DNA of 64,000 nt from positions 1 to 64,000 of the forward strand of contig NZ_LPZN01000028.1 of NCBI RefSeq assembly GCF_001646655.1, read 5' to 3'. Below, one piece after another: positions 1 to 9,552 of the stretch. Position 1 is the stretch's first letter, and each line of letters opens with the position of its first letter. Below the pieces are notes generated by a model that saw only the letters and a list, made by a program, of their open reading frames with translations, had not been told where the DNA came from and did no database searches. The stretch is from Rhodococcus gordoniae. Its GTDB lineage: Bacteria > Actinomycetota > Actinomycetes > Mycobacteriales > Mycobacteriaceae. Made by a program: the position numbers and the translations under genes.

Positions 1-4
1 GCGG

Positions 5-421
5 TCAGCCCTGTACGAGTGCGCAGTCCCGGCAGTTGCCGAAGATCTCGACGGTGTGACTGACGTCGACGAAGCCGTTCGCCTCGGCCACCTCGTGCGA
101 CCAGCGTTCGACCTCCGGGCCGTCCACCTCGACCGTGAAGCCGCAGTGGCGGCACACGAGATGGTGGTGGTGCCCGGAGGAGCACCGCCGGAACAGCGAT
201 TCGCCGCTGTCGGTACGCAGCACGTCGACGCTGCCCACCTCGGCGAGCGACTGCAGGGTGCGGTAGACGGTGGTCAGGCCGATGCCTTCGCCGCGCTTGC
301 GCAGTTCGTCGTGCAGATCCTGGGCGGAGCGGAACTCCTCGGTGTTGTCGAGCAGGTCGACGATGGCGCTGCGTTGACGGGTCGAGCGGACCCCCACGAG
401 AGGTTTGCGGGCGGAGGTCAC
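5..421 (-). CDS. zur: Zinc uptake regulator Zur (FurB), Fur family
   Basis: A 138-residue Fur-family repressor that in mycobacteria senses zinc and shuts off zinc uptake and alternative ribosomal protein genes. An N-terminal winged helix (about 10-80) is followed by the HHHHLVCRHCG metal-binding stretch. Two CxxC pairs, C90/C93 and C130/C133, form the structural zinc site. The GTG start overlaps the TGA of the upstream ArsR gene by 4 bp (GTGA), so the two are translationally coupled. The smtB-zur order is the one known from mycobacteria, which is why Zur is preferred over the iron sensor FurA, encoded separately at 57738-58196. Confidence 0.9.
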   Translation of the reverse strand: MTSARKPLVGVRSTRQRSAIVDLLDNTEEFRSAQDLHDELRKRGEGIGLTTVYRTLQSLAEVGSVDVLRTDSGESLFRRCSSGHHHHLVCRHCGFTVEVDGPEVERWSHEVAEANGFVDVSHTVEIFGNCRDCALVQG

Positions 422-801
422 TGCGATCGTCCTTCCTGTGCATGAGCAACGGCATCGACGACGATATGGGCGAGATGGTCGTCGGCCAGGTGGTAGAGCA
501 CTTCGCGTCCCGAGCGTTCGCCGCGCACGACGCCGGCGGTCTTGAGTACTCGCAGATGCTGGCTGATGAGCGGTTGGGTGACCCCGAGAGCGCCGACCAG
601 TTCGTGCACGCAACGAGCGGACTCGCGCAGTTCGAGCACGATCGAGATGCGGACGGGCGCCGACAGCGCCCGCAGCAGCTCGCCGGCCGCGATCAGTGTG
701 TCGTGGGAGATGTCGGGCCGGGACGCGAGGGCGTCGGTCCCGATCGATCCGAGGGCCCGCTCACCTGTGCTGCAGTCGTGTGGATCGGCGTCGACACTCA
801 C
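418..801 (-). CDS. smtB: SmtB/ArsR-family zinc-responsive repressor
   Basis: A 127-residue ArsR/SmtB winged-helix repressor. The recognition region is around 66-90 ([17 protein letters not shown]). The last helix carries D107, H109, H120 and E123, reproducing exactly the DxH-x10-HxxE alpha-5 metal site of cyanobacterial SmtB, so zinc sensing is a well-founded inference. The GTG start at 801 has a GAGGAG ribosome site. Its stop overlaps the zur start by 4 bp. The established mycobacterial model is that SmtB without zinc represses this operon while Zur with zinc represses uptake genes, giving opposite responses from one transcript. Confidence 0.88.
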   Translation of the reverse strand: MSVDADPHDCSTGERALGSIGTDALASRPDISHDTLIAAGELLRALSAPVRISIVLELRESARCVHELVGALGVTQPLISQHLRVLKTAGVVRGERSGREVLYHLADDHLAHIVVDAVAHAQEGRSQ

Positions 802-857
802 GGGGCTCCTCGGGGCGGGTCGGCCGCCGGTGGGCGGCCTTATTGCAAATCGATTCC

Positions 858-886
858 ATTTTGATATGCACGGTTGCGCATGTCAA
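858..886 (-). promoter_or_regulatory. smtB-zur promoter with embedded inverted-repeat operator
   Basis: Read on the minus strand, TTGACA (886-881) is followed after 17 nt by CAAAAT (863-858), a good -35/-10 pair for smtB. The whole span is covered by an inverted repeat with 11-nt arms, TTGATATGCAC (861-871) and GCGCATGTCAA (876-886), matching at 9 of 11 positions around a 4-nt centre. ArsR/SmtB proteins typically bind such imperfect repeats over the promoter, so autorepression by SmtB is inferred. Confidence 0.65.
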
Positions 887-974
887 CCGGCGCGAATTCG
901 GACTCCGAACGAGGAGCGATAGGCTTACAGATCGACGCATGCTGCGAAAACCCGCATCGAAGATGGAGAACCGA

Positions 975-2366
975 GTGGCACCCAAATCCAAGATCGATAC
1001 CGTCGCCAACCTCGCCAAGCGCCGGGGCCTGGTCTATCCCTGCGGTGAGATCTACGGCGGAACCAGGTCGGCCTGGGATTACGGGCCGCTCGGTGTGGAG
1101 CTCAAGGACAACATCAAGAAGCAGTGGTGGCGCAACATGGTCACCGGCCGCGAGGACGTCGTCGGCCTCGACTCGTCGGTGATCCTTCCGCGCCAGGTCT
1201 GGGTCGCGTCCGGCCACGTCGGTGTCTTCAACGACCCGCTCGTCGAGTGCCTGAGCTGTCACAAGCGCCACCGGCAGGACCACCTACAGGAGGCCTACGC
1301 CGAGAAGAACAAGCTCGACGATCCCGACGCCGTGCCGATGACGGAGATCGTGTGCCCGGACTGCGGCACCAAAGGCCAGTGGACCGAGCCCCGCGACTTC
1401 AACATGATGCTCAAGACCTACCTCGGCCCGATCGAGAGCGAGGAAGGCCTCCACTACCTGCGCCCCGAGACGGCACAGGGCATCTTCGTGAACTTCGCGA
1501 ACGTGCTCACCACCTCGCGTAAGAAGCCGCCGTTCGGCATCGGCCAGATCGGCAAGAGCTTCCGCAACGAGATCACGCCCGGCAACTTCATCTTCCGCAC
1601 CCGCGAGTTCGAGCAGATGGAGATGGAATTCTTCGTCAAGCCGGGCGAAGACGAGCAGTGGCACCAGTACTGGATCGACTACCGGATGAACTGGTACACC
1701 GATCTGGGCATCAACAAGGACAACCTGCGCCTGTACGAGCACCCGCTGGAGAAGCTGTCGCACTACTCGAAGCGCACCGTCGACATCGAGTACCGCTTCC
1801 ACTTCCAGGGCAGCGAGTGGGGTGAGCTCGAGGGTGTCGCGAACCGCACCGACTTCGACCTGTCGACGCACTCGAAGCATTCCGGCACCGATCTGAGCTT
1901 CTTCGATCAGGCCACCAACGAGCGCTACACGCCGTACGTCATCGAACCGGCGGCCGGCCTGACCCGCTCGCTCATGGCCTTCCTCGTCGACGCGTACACC
2001 GAGGACGAGGCACCCAACGCCAAGGGCGGTGTCGACAAGCGCACCGTGCTGCGCCTCGACCGACGCCTCGCACCGGTCAAGGCGGCCGTGCTGCCGCTCA
2101 GCCGCAACGCGGACCTGAGCCCGAAGGCCAAGGACCTCGCCGCGAAGCTGCGCCAGAACTGGAACATCGAGTTCGACGACGCCGGCGCGATCGGCCGCCG
2201 CTACCGTCGCCAGGACGAGATCGGTACCCCGTTCTGCATCACGGTCGACTTCGACACTCTCGAGGACCAGGCCGTCACGATCCGCGAACGCGACACCATG
2301 GCGCAGGAGCGCGTGAGCCTCGACCAGGTCGAGGGTTACCTCGCGCAACGCCTGCTCGGCTGCTGA
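975..2366 (+). CDS. glyS: Glycyl-tRNA synthetase (alpha2 type)
   Basis: Class II aminoacyl-tRNA synthetase charging tRNA-Gly with glycine in the cytosol. It has 463 residues, the same length as the mycobacterial enzyme. Visible are the N-terminal [15 protein letters not shown] segment, zinc-ribbon-like cysteines around 95-140 ([13 protein letters not shown]), class II motif 2 ([20 protein letters not shown]) and motif 3 near [10 protein letters not shown]. The GTG start at 975 is chosen because GGAGAA lies 6 nt upstream; an ATG four codons earlier has no such site. It is divergent from smtB-zur. A possible TAGGCT -10 lies at 920-925. A strong terminator follows. Confidence 0.95.
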   Translation: MAPKSKIDTVANLAKRRGLVYPCGEIYGGTRSAWDYGPLGVELKDNIKKQWWRNMVTGREDVVGLDSSVILPRQVWVASGHVGVFNDPLVECLSCHKRHRQDHLQEAYAEKNKLDDPDAVPMTEIVCPDCGTKGQWTEPRDFNMMLKTYLGPIESEEGLHYLRPETAQGIFVNFANVLTTSRKKPPFGIGQIGKSFRNEITPGNFIFRTREFEQMEMEFFVKPGEDEQWHQYWIDYRMNWYTDLGINKDNLRLYEHPLEKLSHYSKRTVDIEYRFHFQGSEWGELEGVANRTDFDLSTHSKHSGTDLSFFDQATNERYTPYVIEPAAGLTRSLMAFLVDAYTEDEAPNAKGGVDKRTVLRLDRRLAPVKAAVLPLSRNADLSPKAKDLAAKLRQNWNIEFDDAGAIGRRYRRQDEIGTPFCITVDFDTLEDQAVTIRERDTMAQERVSLDQVEGYLAQRLLGC

Positions 2367-2382
2367 CCGACCTGATCGACAC

Positions 2383-2418
2383 AGATGCCCTCCGGCCCCG
2401 ACGGACCGGAGGGCATCT
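2383..2418. terminator. Terminator hairpin after glyS
   Basis: A perfect 13-bp stem, AGATGCCCTCCGG pairing with CCGGAGGGCATCT, closes a 10-nt loop 16 nt beyond the glyS stop. There is no long T run, as is common in high-GC actinobacteria. Confidence 0.8.
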
Positions 2419-2448
2419 GCCGTTTCGTAGCCGAGCGTTTCGTAGCGC

Positions 2449-2574
2449 TCAGGTCGAGCGCCGATCGATGTACTCGAAGTCCACGTCCCGGAAACGGGTT
2501 TCGTCACCGCGGCGGGTGCGCAGGATCACCGATTCCAGGCCGGTGCCCGGTGCGCGTGCCGCGATCGGGCGCAC
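2449..2574 (-). CDS. Possible 41-residue ORF, in frame behind the TPM gene stop
   Basis: Directly after the TAG of the TPM-domain gene the same frame stays open for 42 codons from a GTG at 2574. The residues (for example LESVILRTRRGDETRFRDVDF) show high GC at third positions. There is no ribosome-binding site and no recognised domain. It could be a remnant of a lost gene tail, a readthrough extension, or chance. Confidence 0.25.
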   Translation of the reverse strand: MRPIAARAPGTGLESVILRTRRGDETRFRDVDFEYIDRRST

Positions 2575-2577
2575 GGT

Positions 2578-4575
2578 CTAGAAGCGTCCGCCGCTCGACC
2601 CGCCGAAACCGCCACCCCCGAAGCCGCCACCCCCGAAACCACCACCGCCGAAGCCACCGCCGCGCCCGCTGTTGAGCACGCTGTTGATGAGGATGCCGCC
2701 GAGCACGGCCCCGGCGATGTTGCCGCCCGACGACCCGCCGCGCGGCGGGCGCTGTTGATAGTCCCAGCGCTGCACGTCGTTCTGGGCGCTGCGCAGCGCC
2801 TCCACCGCGAGCGACGCAGCGGTCCGCGCGTACTGGATGGCGGCGGCCGGATCGGAATCCGCGGCCTGTCTCGCAGCCTGCAGGTGGCGCTGGGCCTCCG
2901 ACAGACGCGTGCGGGCCTTCGCGCCGACGACCCCGCGACGCGTCCCGATGAAGTCGGCGGCGGCGGTGACCTGCGCCTGCGCCGCGCCCAGGTCCTGCTC
3001 GAGACGGCGACGCATCTCGGCGGCCTGCTGCTCGGCCTGCCGCGTCCGGGCGCGCAGCTCGTCGAGACGCGCGTCGGCCTCGACGACCCGTGCGAAGCTG
3101 CCCAGCGGGTCGGTGTGCTGCTCGGCGCGCGCGTGTTCGAGTGCTTCCTGCACGGCCTTCAGGGCGTCGACGAGTGCGGGACCGCCGGCCTCGACGAGTT
3201 GTTTCGCGTCCGCCACGCCCTGCTCCGCATCCTCCATCGCTGCCGGGAGTGTCGCGATGGCGCGTCGGATGTCCTCGGCCGCGTGATCGAGCGCGTCGAG
3301 CAGCGTCGCGGCATGACCGAGGGCGCGCTCGGCTTCGCGGATCGCCCGTACGGCGTCGCCCTGCTCGCCGACCGGTCGCGCCACCGCGGTGCGGCCCTGA
3401 TCGATCGCGTTCTCGGCGAACGCGATCTCCTCTCGCGCGAGTGAGACGTTGTCCACGACCGGGGTCAGTGCACCGGCGGGGAACTCCGAGTGCAACTGCC
3501 CGAGGATCCGTTCGGCCTCCGGGATGCGTGCCTGCAGTGCGATCGCCCGCTGGGTGAGGCCGTCCAGACGGGCCGGGGCATCGAGCAGCAGATCACGCAT
3601 CGTGTCGAATGCCTCGACCTGCGCTTCGAGTTCGCGGTCGGCCTGCCCGCACGAGGAGATCAGCTGCACGAGCATGTCGCGTTGCTGGTCGGGTGTCTCG
3701 GGGATGTCGTCGTCGAGACGCTGGCGGATCTCGAAGGCGTTCGCCAACGCATTCTGCGCCTGCCGATGGGCGCGGTCGAAAGGAGCCACCGCAGAGTCCC
3801 CGAATTCGCCCCGGGCGAGTTCGAGCGCCTCGGCGCTGGAACGGACCGCGTTGTCGGTCTCCACCAGCAGGGTCTGCGCGTACCGATCGAGACCCTCGAT
3901 CGGCAGGGCGCGCAGAGCCGTGGTGTCGGCCGGATCGATCTGCGCGGCCTGTGCGGCACCGGACTCGGCGCGCTTCTTCTTCGACCGCCGGTTGTACGCG
4001 TACACCCCGGCACCGCCGGCCGCGATCACACCGCCGCCGACGAGCAGTGTCGTCACCGGGGCGCTCGACGGCGTGAGAGCGTTGCTCAGGCCGTCGGCCG
4101 CACCCACCGCCGCACCCGTCCAGTCGCTGTTCCGCAATGCGGGTTCGATGTCGGACGAACTGATCCGGTCGCGTTCGCTCGGGGAGATCTCGGACCCCGT
4201 CGGAGTCCACAGCGCGTACTCGCGGTCCGTCGTCGCGATCGCCAGCAAGGCAGTATTCCGACCGAAGTTGCTCGCCTGAGCGGTGGCCTGCGCCCAGCTG
4301 TCGTAATCGCGTCCGTCGAAGCTCGACACGTAGGTCACCCACAACTGCAGACCGTGCTCGTCGTACAGGGTGTTCGTCGCCTCCTGGATCCGTGCGACAT
4401 CGGCATCGCCGAGGACTCCCGCGGTATCGGTGATCGGCTGGGGAAGCCGCGACGGAGGTTCGGCGGAAGCCGCCGCCGGCAGGAGCAACCAGGCGGCCAC
4501 TGCCAGCAGAGCAGGGACGAATGCGAGCGCGGACCGTGCGGGTCGCCGAGACGGTGCGGCCGATACGTGTGGCAT
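2578..4575 (-). CDS. TPM-domain membrane protein with long coiled-coil and Gly/Phe-rich tail
   Basis: A 665-residue exported membrane protein resembling mycobacterial Rv2345. An N-terminal signal segment (about 15-36) precedes an extracytoplasmic TPM (DUF477) domain (about 45-165). A single membrane segment follows (about 170-195, LLVGGGVIAAGGAGVYAY), then roughly 400 residues of Ala/Glu/Arg-rich coiled coil. The C-terminus is a low-complexity tail of GGGGF repeats. The start at 4575 sits 7 nt behind a TAGATT -10, so the mRNA is probably leaderless. Function is unknown; TPM domains occur in photosystem II repair and predicted phosphatases, but no activity can be assigned here. It is divergent from the YdcF-like gene. 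Confidence 0.8.
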   Translation of the reverse strand: MPHVSAAPSRRPARSALAFVPALLAVAAWLLLPAAASAEPPSRLPQPITDTAGVLGDADVARIQEATNTLYDEHGLQLWVTYVSSFDGRDYDSWAQATAQASNFGRNTALLAIATTDREYALWTPTGSEISPSERDRISSSDIEPALRNSDWTGAAVGAADGLSNALTPSSAPVTTLLVGGGVIAAGGAGVYAYNRRSKKKRAESGAAQAAQIDPADTTALRALPIEGLDRYAQTLLVETDNAVRSSAEALELARGEFGDSAVAPFDRAHRQAQNALANAFEIRQRLDDDIPETPDQQRDMLVQLISSCGQADRELEAQVEAFDTMRDLLLDAPARLDGLTQRAIALQARIPEAERILGQLHSEFPAGALTPVVDNVSLAREEIAFAENAIDQGRTAVARPVGEQGDAVRAIREAERALGHAATLLDALDHAAEDIRRAIATLPAAMEDAEQGVADAKQLVEAGGPALVDALKAVQEALEHARAEQHTDPLGSFARVVEADARLDELRARTRQAEQQAAEMRRRLEQDLGAAQAQVTAAADFIGTRRGVVGAKARTRLSEAQRHLQAARQAADSDPAAAIQYARTAASLAVEALRSAQNDVQRWDYQQRPPRGGSSGGNIAGAVLGGILINSVLNSGRGGGFGGGGFGGGGFGGGGFGGSSGGRF

Positions 4576-4662
4576 GGAATCGAATCTAGTGGCTGTGAGG
4601 CGTCGGCGGGGTCGGCGCGTCGCCCGGTCTGCGCGTTCTCGTTCGCTGGCAGAATCACGGGG

Positions 4663-5355
4663 GTGAGCACCGCATCCCGCCGCACCGGCACCACCGCGAC
4701 GTACACCGGGGACGACCTCGGGGCAGGCGCGCGCATCGCGCGCTGGCTCCGACGACTGATCGTCGGGGTGTTGCTCGCCGCTGTTCTCGTCGTGGGCGGA
4801 ACGGCGCTCCGGGTCTGGCAGGTCGCGCGGATCGACGACCGCACACCCGCCGACGCCATCGTCGTCCTCGGTGCGGCCCAGTACTCGGGGACGCCCTCGT
4901 CGGTGTTCGAGGCCCGCCTCGAACAGGCCCTCAAGCTGTACGAGGCGGGAGTCTCGCCGCGGATCGTCACCGTCGGGGGCAAGCAGGAAGGCGACCTGTT
5001 CACCGAGGCCGCGGCGGGGAAGAACTATCTCGTCTCGCGCGGGGTGCCGGCGGAATCGATCGTCGCCGTCGAAGAGGGCTCCGACACGCTGCTCAGCGTC
5101 GAGGCCGTCAGCCGGGAGATGTCGGAGCTGGGACTGTCGTCGGCAGTGTTGGTGAGCGACCCGTGGCACTCGCTGCGCACCCGCACCATGGCGCGCGATG
5201 CAGGTCTCGATGCGTGGACCGCTCCCACCCGGCAGGGCCCGGCGGTGTTCACCCGCGAGTCGCAACTGCACGGGATCGCCCGCGAGACCGGCGCGTTGAT
5301 CTGGTACCAGATCACCCACTTCTCCGCCGATTTCCCGTACACGGCGCAGCAGTGA
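4663..5355 (+). CDS. YdcF/SanA-like DUF218 membrane protein
   Basis: A 230-residue protein with one N-terminal membrane segment (about 35-55, [18 protein letters not shown]) and a DUF218 domain (about 65-215). The domain's conserved [12 protein letters not shown] start and the later [13 protein letters not shown]-type segment are visible. Relatives such as SanA/ElyC affect envelope integrity; the precise reaction is not known. The GTG start follows CAGAAT by 7 nt, a weak leaderless-type signal. It is divergent from the TPM gene and followed 20 bp later by dgt, so the two may be co-expressed. Confidence 0.75.
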   Translation: MSTASRRTGTTATYTGDDLGAGARIARWLRRLIVGVLLAAVLVVGGTALRVWQVARIDDRTPADAIVVLGAAQYSGTPSSVFEARLEQALKLYEAGVSPRIVTVGGKQEGDLFTEAAAGKNYLVSRGVPAESIVAVEEGSDTLLSVEAVSREMSELGLSSAVLVSDPWHSLRTRTMARDAGLDAWTAPTRQGPAVFTRESQLHGIARETGALIWYQITHFSADFPYTAQQ

Positions 5356-5375
5356 GGCGGAACGTAGGGTCTTCG

Positions 5376-6665
5376 GTGACGGAAGGCAGTGTGATGCAGG
5401 GCTACAGCGAACACGATCTCGAACGGCGCGTCGCCGAGCCGCGGAAGACCTCGGCCCTCGCCGGGTCCGAGGGCGCGGCGTCCGAGCGGACCGCCTTCGC
5501 ACGCGACCGAGCGCGCGTGCAGCACTGCGCGGCCCTGCGCCGCCTGGCCGACAAGACACAGGTCGTCGGTCCCCGCGACGGCGACACCCCGCGCACCCGT
5601 CTGACGCACTCGATGGAGGTCGCGCAGATCGGCCGCAGCATCGGCGAAGGGCTCGGCGCCGACCCCGATCTCGTCGATCTCGCCGGCCTCGCTCACGACA
5701 TCGGGCACCCGCCCTACGGGCACAACGGCGAGCGGGCACTCGACGCGGTGGCGGAGTCCTGCGGCGGATTCGAGGGCAACGCGCAGAACCTGCGCATCCT
5801 CACCTGCCTCGAACCGAAGGTCCTCCATCCCGACGGCACGAGCGCCGGCCTCAACCTCACCCGGGCCTCGCTCGACGCGACGCTCAAGTACCCGTGGACG
5901 CGTCCGCGCCCGGGCGCGAAGTTCGGTTCGTACGACGACGACTCCGAAGTCCTCCACTGGATCCGTGAGGGCGCACCCGAGCATCGCAAATGCCTCGAGG
6001 CGCAGATCATGGACTGGTCCGACGACGTCGCGTATTCGGTCCACGACCTCGAGGACGGCGTCATCGACGGTCGCATCGACCTGCGGATGCTCGAGGATCC
6101 CGACGAGGTCGCCGGGCTCATCGAGGTGGGCATGCGCGAATTCTCGGGCCTCGACCCGGCCGAGCTGACCGAGGCGGCCAAGCGGTTGTCCACCATGCCG
6201 GTGGTCCGCGCCGTCGGCACCTTCGACGGCACTCTCGCCTGCTCGGTCGCGCTCAAGAAGCTGACCAGCGAGCTGGTGGGCCGCTTCGCCAACGCGGCGA
6301 TCCTCGGAACCCGGGAAGCGACGGAGAGCCGCCCGGTCACCCGGTACGACGCCGACCTGGTGATCCCGCCGATCGTGGTCTCGGAGGTCGCTCTGCTCAA
6401 GACGATGGCGCTGCAGTTCGTCATGTCCGACCGCGCCCACCGCACGCGCCAGGAATCCCAGCGCGAACGCATCCATCGCGTCGCCGAGTGGCTGCTGCGC
6501 ACTGCGCCGGTGGGGCTCGACCCGTTCTTCGTCGCCGCATGGAAGGCAGCGCCCGACGACGCCGCGAAGGTGCGGGTGGTGGTCGATCAGATCGCCTCGT
6601 GCACCGAATCGCGCCTCGAACGGATCGACCGCGACAGCCTCGCCGCGCAGGCGAGCTGGGGCTGA
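5376..6665 (+). CDS. dgt: dGTP triphosphohydrolase-like HD protein
   Basis: A 429-residue HD-superfamily enzyme expected to hydrolyse dNTPs to nucleosides and triphosphate, affecting dNTP pools. The metal-binding histidine in LTHSMEVAQ (H78) and the HD pair in [14 protein letters not shown] (H107/D108) are present. The GTG at 5376 is preferred because TAGGGT (5365-5370) lies 5 nt upstream, a leaderless arrangement, and the length then matches the mycobacterial protein. An ATG at 5394 behind GGAAGG is the alternative (423 residues). dnaG follows on the same strand, as in mycobacteria. Confidence 0.88.
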   Translation: MTEGSVMQGYSEHDLERRVAEPRKTSALAGSEGAASERTAFARDRARVQHCAALRRLADKTQVVGPRDGDTPRTRLTHSMEVAQIGRSIGEGLGADPDLVDLAGLAHDIGHPPYGHNGERALDAVAESCGGFEGNAQNLRILTCLEPKVLHPDGTSAGLNLTRASLDATLKYPWTRPRPGAKFGSYDDDSEVLHWIREGAPEHRKCLEAQIMDWSDDVAYSVHDLEDGVIDGRIDLRMLEDPDEVAGLIEVGMREFSGLDPAELTEAAKRLSTMPVVRAVGTFDGTLACSVALKKLTSELVGRFANAAILGTREATESRPVTRYDADLVIPPIVVSEVALLKTMALQFVMSDRAHRTRQESQRERIHRVAEWLLRTAPVGLDPFFVAAWKAAPDDAAKVRVVVDQIASCTESRLERIDRDSLAAQASWG

Positions 6666-6859
6666 CGAAGACGCGTTCTCCGGGACGGATGCTCGTGGTC
6701 GACATCGGGCATCCGTCCACAGGACCGCGCAAACCTGCGGTTCGGCAGCCCCTGGCACGAGGAGACAGTGTCCGCACGCCGCAGCGCTGCGGAACCTGTT
6801 CAGCCATCCGTACAGACCATGATGTCGGCAGGTCGGCGCCGCGGCTTAGACTCGTCACC

Positions 6860-8755
6860 GTGGCCGGCCGTATTTCAGACAGAGACATCGCGGCCATTCG
6901 CGACCGCGTGCGCATCGAGGACATCGTCGGCGAGTACGTCGCACTCAAGCGCGGCGGTGCCGACTCGCTCAAGGGCCTGTGCCCCTTCCACGACGAGAAG
7001 TCCCCGTCCTTCCACGTGCGGCCCAATCACGGGCACTTCCACTGCTTCGGCTGCGGTGAGGGCGGCGACGTCTACTCGTTCCTGCAGAAGATCGAACACG
7101 TCAGCTTCGTCGAGGCCGTCGAGCAGCTCGCCGAACGTGTCGGTTACACGCTGAACTACGAGGGCGGAGGTCCGTCCGTCCAGCGCGACCGGGGCACCCG
7201 TGCCCGGCTGGTCGCGGCGAACGCGGCCGCTCAGCAGTTCTACGCCGAGCAGCTGCGCACCCCCGAGGCGCAGGCCGCCCGCGACTATCTGACCGAACGC
7301 AACTTCGACCAGGCGGCCGCCGAGACGTTCGGCTGCGGCTATGCACCCGCCGGCTGGGACGCGCTCACGAAGCACCTCCTCGGCTGGGGGTTCGATTTCT
7401 CCGAACTCGAGGCCGCCGGATTGTCCCGGCAGGGACGCCGCGGACCGATCGACCGCTTCCACCGTCGTCTGTTGTGGCCCATTCGCAATCTTGCGGGCGA
7501 CGTCATCGGCTTCGGTGCTCGCCGCCTGTACGACGACGACCAGATCACCGCGAAGTACATGAACACACCGGAAACGGTGCTGTACAAGAAATCTCAAGTG
7601 TTGTTCGGTCTCGACCTCGCCAAGCGCGAGATCGCCAAGTCCCATCAGGCCGTGATCGTCGAGGGATACACCGACGTCATGGCCATGCACCTGGCCGGGG
7701 TGAAGACGGCGGTCGCCGCGTGTGGTACCGCTTTCGGCGACGAGCATCTCGCTCTGCTGCGCCGCCTGCTCATGGACGACAGCTTCTTCCGTGGCGAGGT
7801 CATCTACACCTTCGACGGCGACGACGCCGGTCGTGCGGCGGCGATGAAGGCGTTCGAGGGGGATCAGAAGACCGCGGCGAAGACCTACGTCGCGATCGCA
7901 CCCAAAGGCATGGACCCGTGCGAGCTGCGGCAGCAGTCGGGCGACGGCGCGGTGCGCGATCTCATCGCCCGCCGCACGCCGATGTTCGAGTTCGTCGTGA
8001 AATCGATTCTCTCCGAACACGACCTCGATACCGTCGAGGGCCGCGTCGAAGCCCTGCGCCGGTGCGTGCCGGTGGTGGCCCGCATCAAGGACCGCACGAT
8101 CCGCGACAACTACGCGGTGCAACTCGCGCACTGGACGGGATGGGACGACATTCCCACGGTGCGCCGGCGCGTGCAGGAGGAAGCGCGCCGGGGAGTTCGT
8201 GCGCCGGAAGCGAGGACGCGGCCGGCTACGGCCACGGCTGAGCCCGCCTCGGCTCTGCGGCGCCCCCGCCCCAACGATCCGGCACTGTGGCCGCAACGCG
8301 ACGCGCTCAAAGCCGCGCTGCAGTATCCGGGTATCGCGGGAACCGTCTTCGACTCACTGCCGCCGGAGACATTCACCGACCCCGCCTACGCGGCGGTGCG
8401 GCAGGCCGTCGCCGATGCCGGCGGAACGGCCGCCGGCCTCGGGGGAGCCGAATGGGTCGACGCCGTGGGCCGGGCCGCGACGGATCCCGTCGCGCATTCG
8501 CTGGTGATGGAACTCGCCGTCGAACCGGTCCCCACCGAAGAGGACCGGCTGCCGCGCTACATCAGCGGTGTCCTGGCCCGGCTCCAGGAGGTCTGGGTCG
8601 GTGAGCAGGTGGCCGAACTGAAATCCAGATTGCAGCGGATCTCCCCGGCCACCGAATCCGAGGAGTTCCACGCACTGCTCGGCGACCTCATGGCGCTCGA
8701 GCAGTACCGGCGGAGCTTGCTCGACCAGGCCATCGGTGACGGCCTGGCCGGCTGA
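6860..8755 (+). CDS. dnaG: DNA primase
   Basis: A 631-residue primase that makes RNA primers for replication. An N-terminal CHC2 zinc finger (C41, H44, C62, C65; CPFHDEKSPSFH and HCFGCGEGG) is followed by the catalytic core. The TOPRIM domain shows VIVEGYTDVMAMH near 270 and YTFDGDDAGR near 325. The C-terminal helicase-interacting region (about 450-631) is divergent. The GTG start lies 7 nt behind TAGACT (6847-6852), so translation is probably leaderless. A 194-bp spacer separates it from dgt. It converges on a small membrane protein gene 4 bp away. Confidence 0.95.
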   Translation: MAGRISDRDIAAIRDRVRIEDIVGEYVALKRGGADSLKGLCPFHDEKSPSFHVRPNHGHFHCFGCGEGGDVYSFLQKIEHVSFVEAVEQLAERVGYTLNYEGGGPSVQRDRGTRARLVAANAAAQQFYAEQLRTPEAQAARDYLTERNFDQAAAETFGCGYAPAGWDALTKHLLGWGFDFSELEAAGLSRQGRRGPIDRFHRRLLWPIRNLAGDVIGFGARRLYDDDQITAKYMNTPETVLYKKSQVLFGLDLAKREIAKSHQAVIVEGYTDVMAMHLAGVKTAVAACGTAFGDEHLALLRRLLMDDSFFRGEVIYTFDGDDAGRAAAMKAFEGDQKTAAKTYVAIAPKGMDPCELRQQSGDGAVRDLIARRTPMFEFVVKSILSEHDLDTVEGRVEALRRCVPVVARIKDRTIRDNYAVQLAHWTGWDDIPTVRRRVQEEARRGVRAPEARTRPATATAEPASALRRPRPNDPALWPQRDALKAALQYPGIAGTVFDSLPPETFTDPAYAAVRQAVADAGGTAAGLGGAEWVDAVGRAATDPVAHSLVMELAVEPVPTEEDRLPRYISGVLARLQEVWVGEQVAELKSRLQRISPATESEEFHALLGDLMALEQYRRSLLDQAIGDGLAG

Positions 8756-8759
8756 CCGC

Positions 8760-9002
8760 CTACTTCTTCAACTGGTCCCGCGGGATCATGATCGTGGTCG
8801 TCTCGTCGATGGGCTTCATCGGTTCGAGTTTGGGCTGAGGGCTGAGCGAGTCGGCGAGTCTCTGCCGGCCCACCTCGATCGCCTTCTTCGTGACGGGGCT
8901 CGCGGCCACCGCCTTGGCCGTCTTGCTGAGCTGTTCGTACCTCGCGCGACCCGCTCGGGTGCCGAGCACGTATCCCGCAGCGACCCCGACCAACAAACCC
9001 AT
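8760..9002 (-). CDS. Small YtxH-like membrane protein
   Basis: An 80-residue protein with an N-terminal membrane segment (MGLLVGVAAGYVLGTRAG) followed by a basic amphipathic stretch (RARYEQLSKTAKAVAAS). This layout is common in small actinobacterial YtxH-like proteins. The ATG at 9002 has GGAAGGA upstream. Its role is unknown. Its stop is 4 bp from the dnaG stop, so the genes converge without room for a terminator between them. Confidence 0.7.
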   Translation of the reverse strand: MGLLVGVAAGYVLGTRAGRARYEQLSKTAKAVAASPVTKKAIEVGRQRLADSLSPQPKLEPMKPIDETTTIMIPRDQLKK

Positions 9003-9082
9003 CAATGTGCTGTCCTTCCACCTGTGACTGCGTCGTCCCCATCCTGCCCGATGACCCCGCAGCATGCCCACAAGCAGGCGAT

Positions 9083-9112
9083 TTGGTACTGCGGCGGGTA
9101 GGACGCTATGGT
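9083..9112 (+). promoter_or_regulatory. Candidate promoter of tRNA-Asn
   Basis: TTGGTA (9083-9088) and TATGGT (9107-9112) are separated by 18 nt and lie about 40 nt before the tRNA. Confidence 0.45.
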
Positions 9113-9153
9113 TTTTCACGCACCGGGGGAAACCGCGGAGCACCGCAGGACAA

Positions 9154-9226
9154 TCCCCTGTAGCTCAATTGGCAGAGCATTCGACTGTTAATCGAACGGT
9201 TGCTGGTTCGAGTCCAGCCGGGGGAG
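9154..9226 (+). tRNA. tRNA-Asn (GTT)
   Basis: A 73-nt cloverleaf. The TCCCCTG acceptor pairs with CGGGGGA, the GTT anticodon is at 9187-9189, and the T loop is TTCGAGT. CCA is not encoded. Confidence 0.96.
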
Positions 9227-9232
9227 CGCCCG

Positions 9233-9267
9233 AGAATCCTCCCACCCGTCACGGGTGGGAGGATTCT
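9233..9267. terminator. Terminator hairpin after tRNA-Asn
   Basis: Seventeen nucleotides, AGAATCCTCCCACCCGT, are followed after a single C by their exact complement. This gives a stem of about 15 bp only 7 nt beyond the tRNA 3' end. Confidence 0.8.
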
Positions 9268-9419
9268 GTGCATCCGGGGGGTGTACAGATGCGGCAGGAC
9301 ATCCATCGATGTGATCTCCCTAACTCTGCACCCGGCAGAGTGTCGCCCGCTGTGTCCGGGTAGCATTCGATCGCGCCGTGCGACGAGTGCGGCACTGTGC
9401 GACGAAGTGTCGTCGCGAC

Positions 9420-9493
9420 GGGGCGGTAGCTCAGTCGGTTAGAGCCGCGGACTCATAATCCGCTGGTCGCGGGTTCGAGCCCCGCCCGCCCCA
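9420..9493 (+). tRNA. tRNA-Met (CAT), probably elongator
   Basis: A 74-nt cloverleaf. The GGGGCGG acceptor pairs with CCGCCCC, the anticodon loop is CTCATAA, and the T arm is GCGGG/TTCGAGC/CCCGC. It lacks the C1-A72 mismatch of initiator tRNA. A CAT anticodon can also belong to lysidine-modified tRNA-Ile2; elongator Met is favoured because this tRNA follows tRNA-Asn, an order I recall from mycobacteria. Confidence 0.85.
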
Positions 9494-9552
9494 CCCTCCC
9501 GGCCCGCTGTCGGCGTGTGCATGAGTGAGAGAGGTCCGCAGTAGGCATCCTT

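Noticed and set aside
1284-2507. Long open frame antisense to glyS
   Set aside because: GC-rich shadow frame with no start signal or family; glyS covers the region fully.
2580-2690. Short regular repeats
   Set aside because: They encode the GGGGF tail of the TPM protein, not a CRISPR array or mobile element.
9154-9493. tRNA pair as an integration site
   Set aside because: No integrase or duplicated tRNA end was seen; the hairpin after tRNA-Asn is best explained as a terminator.
9420-9493. Initiator tRNA-Met
   Set aside because: The first acceptor pair is G-C, whereas initiator tRNA has a mismatch there.
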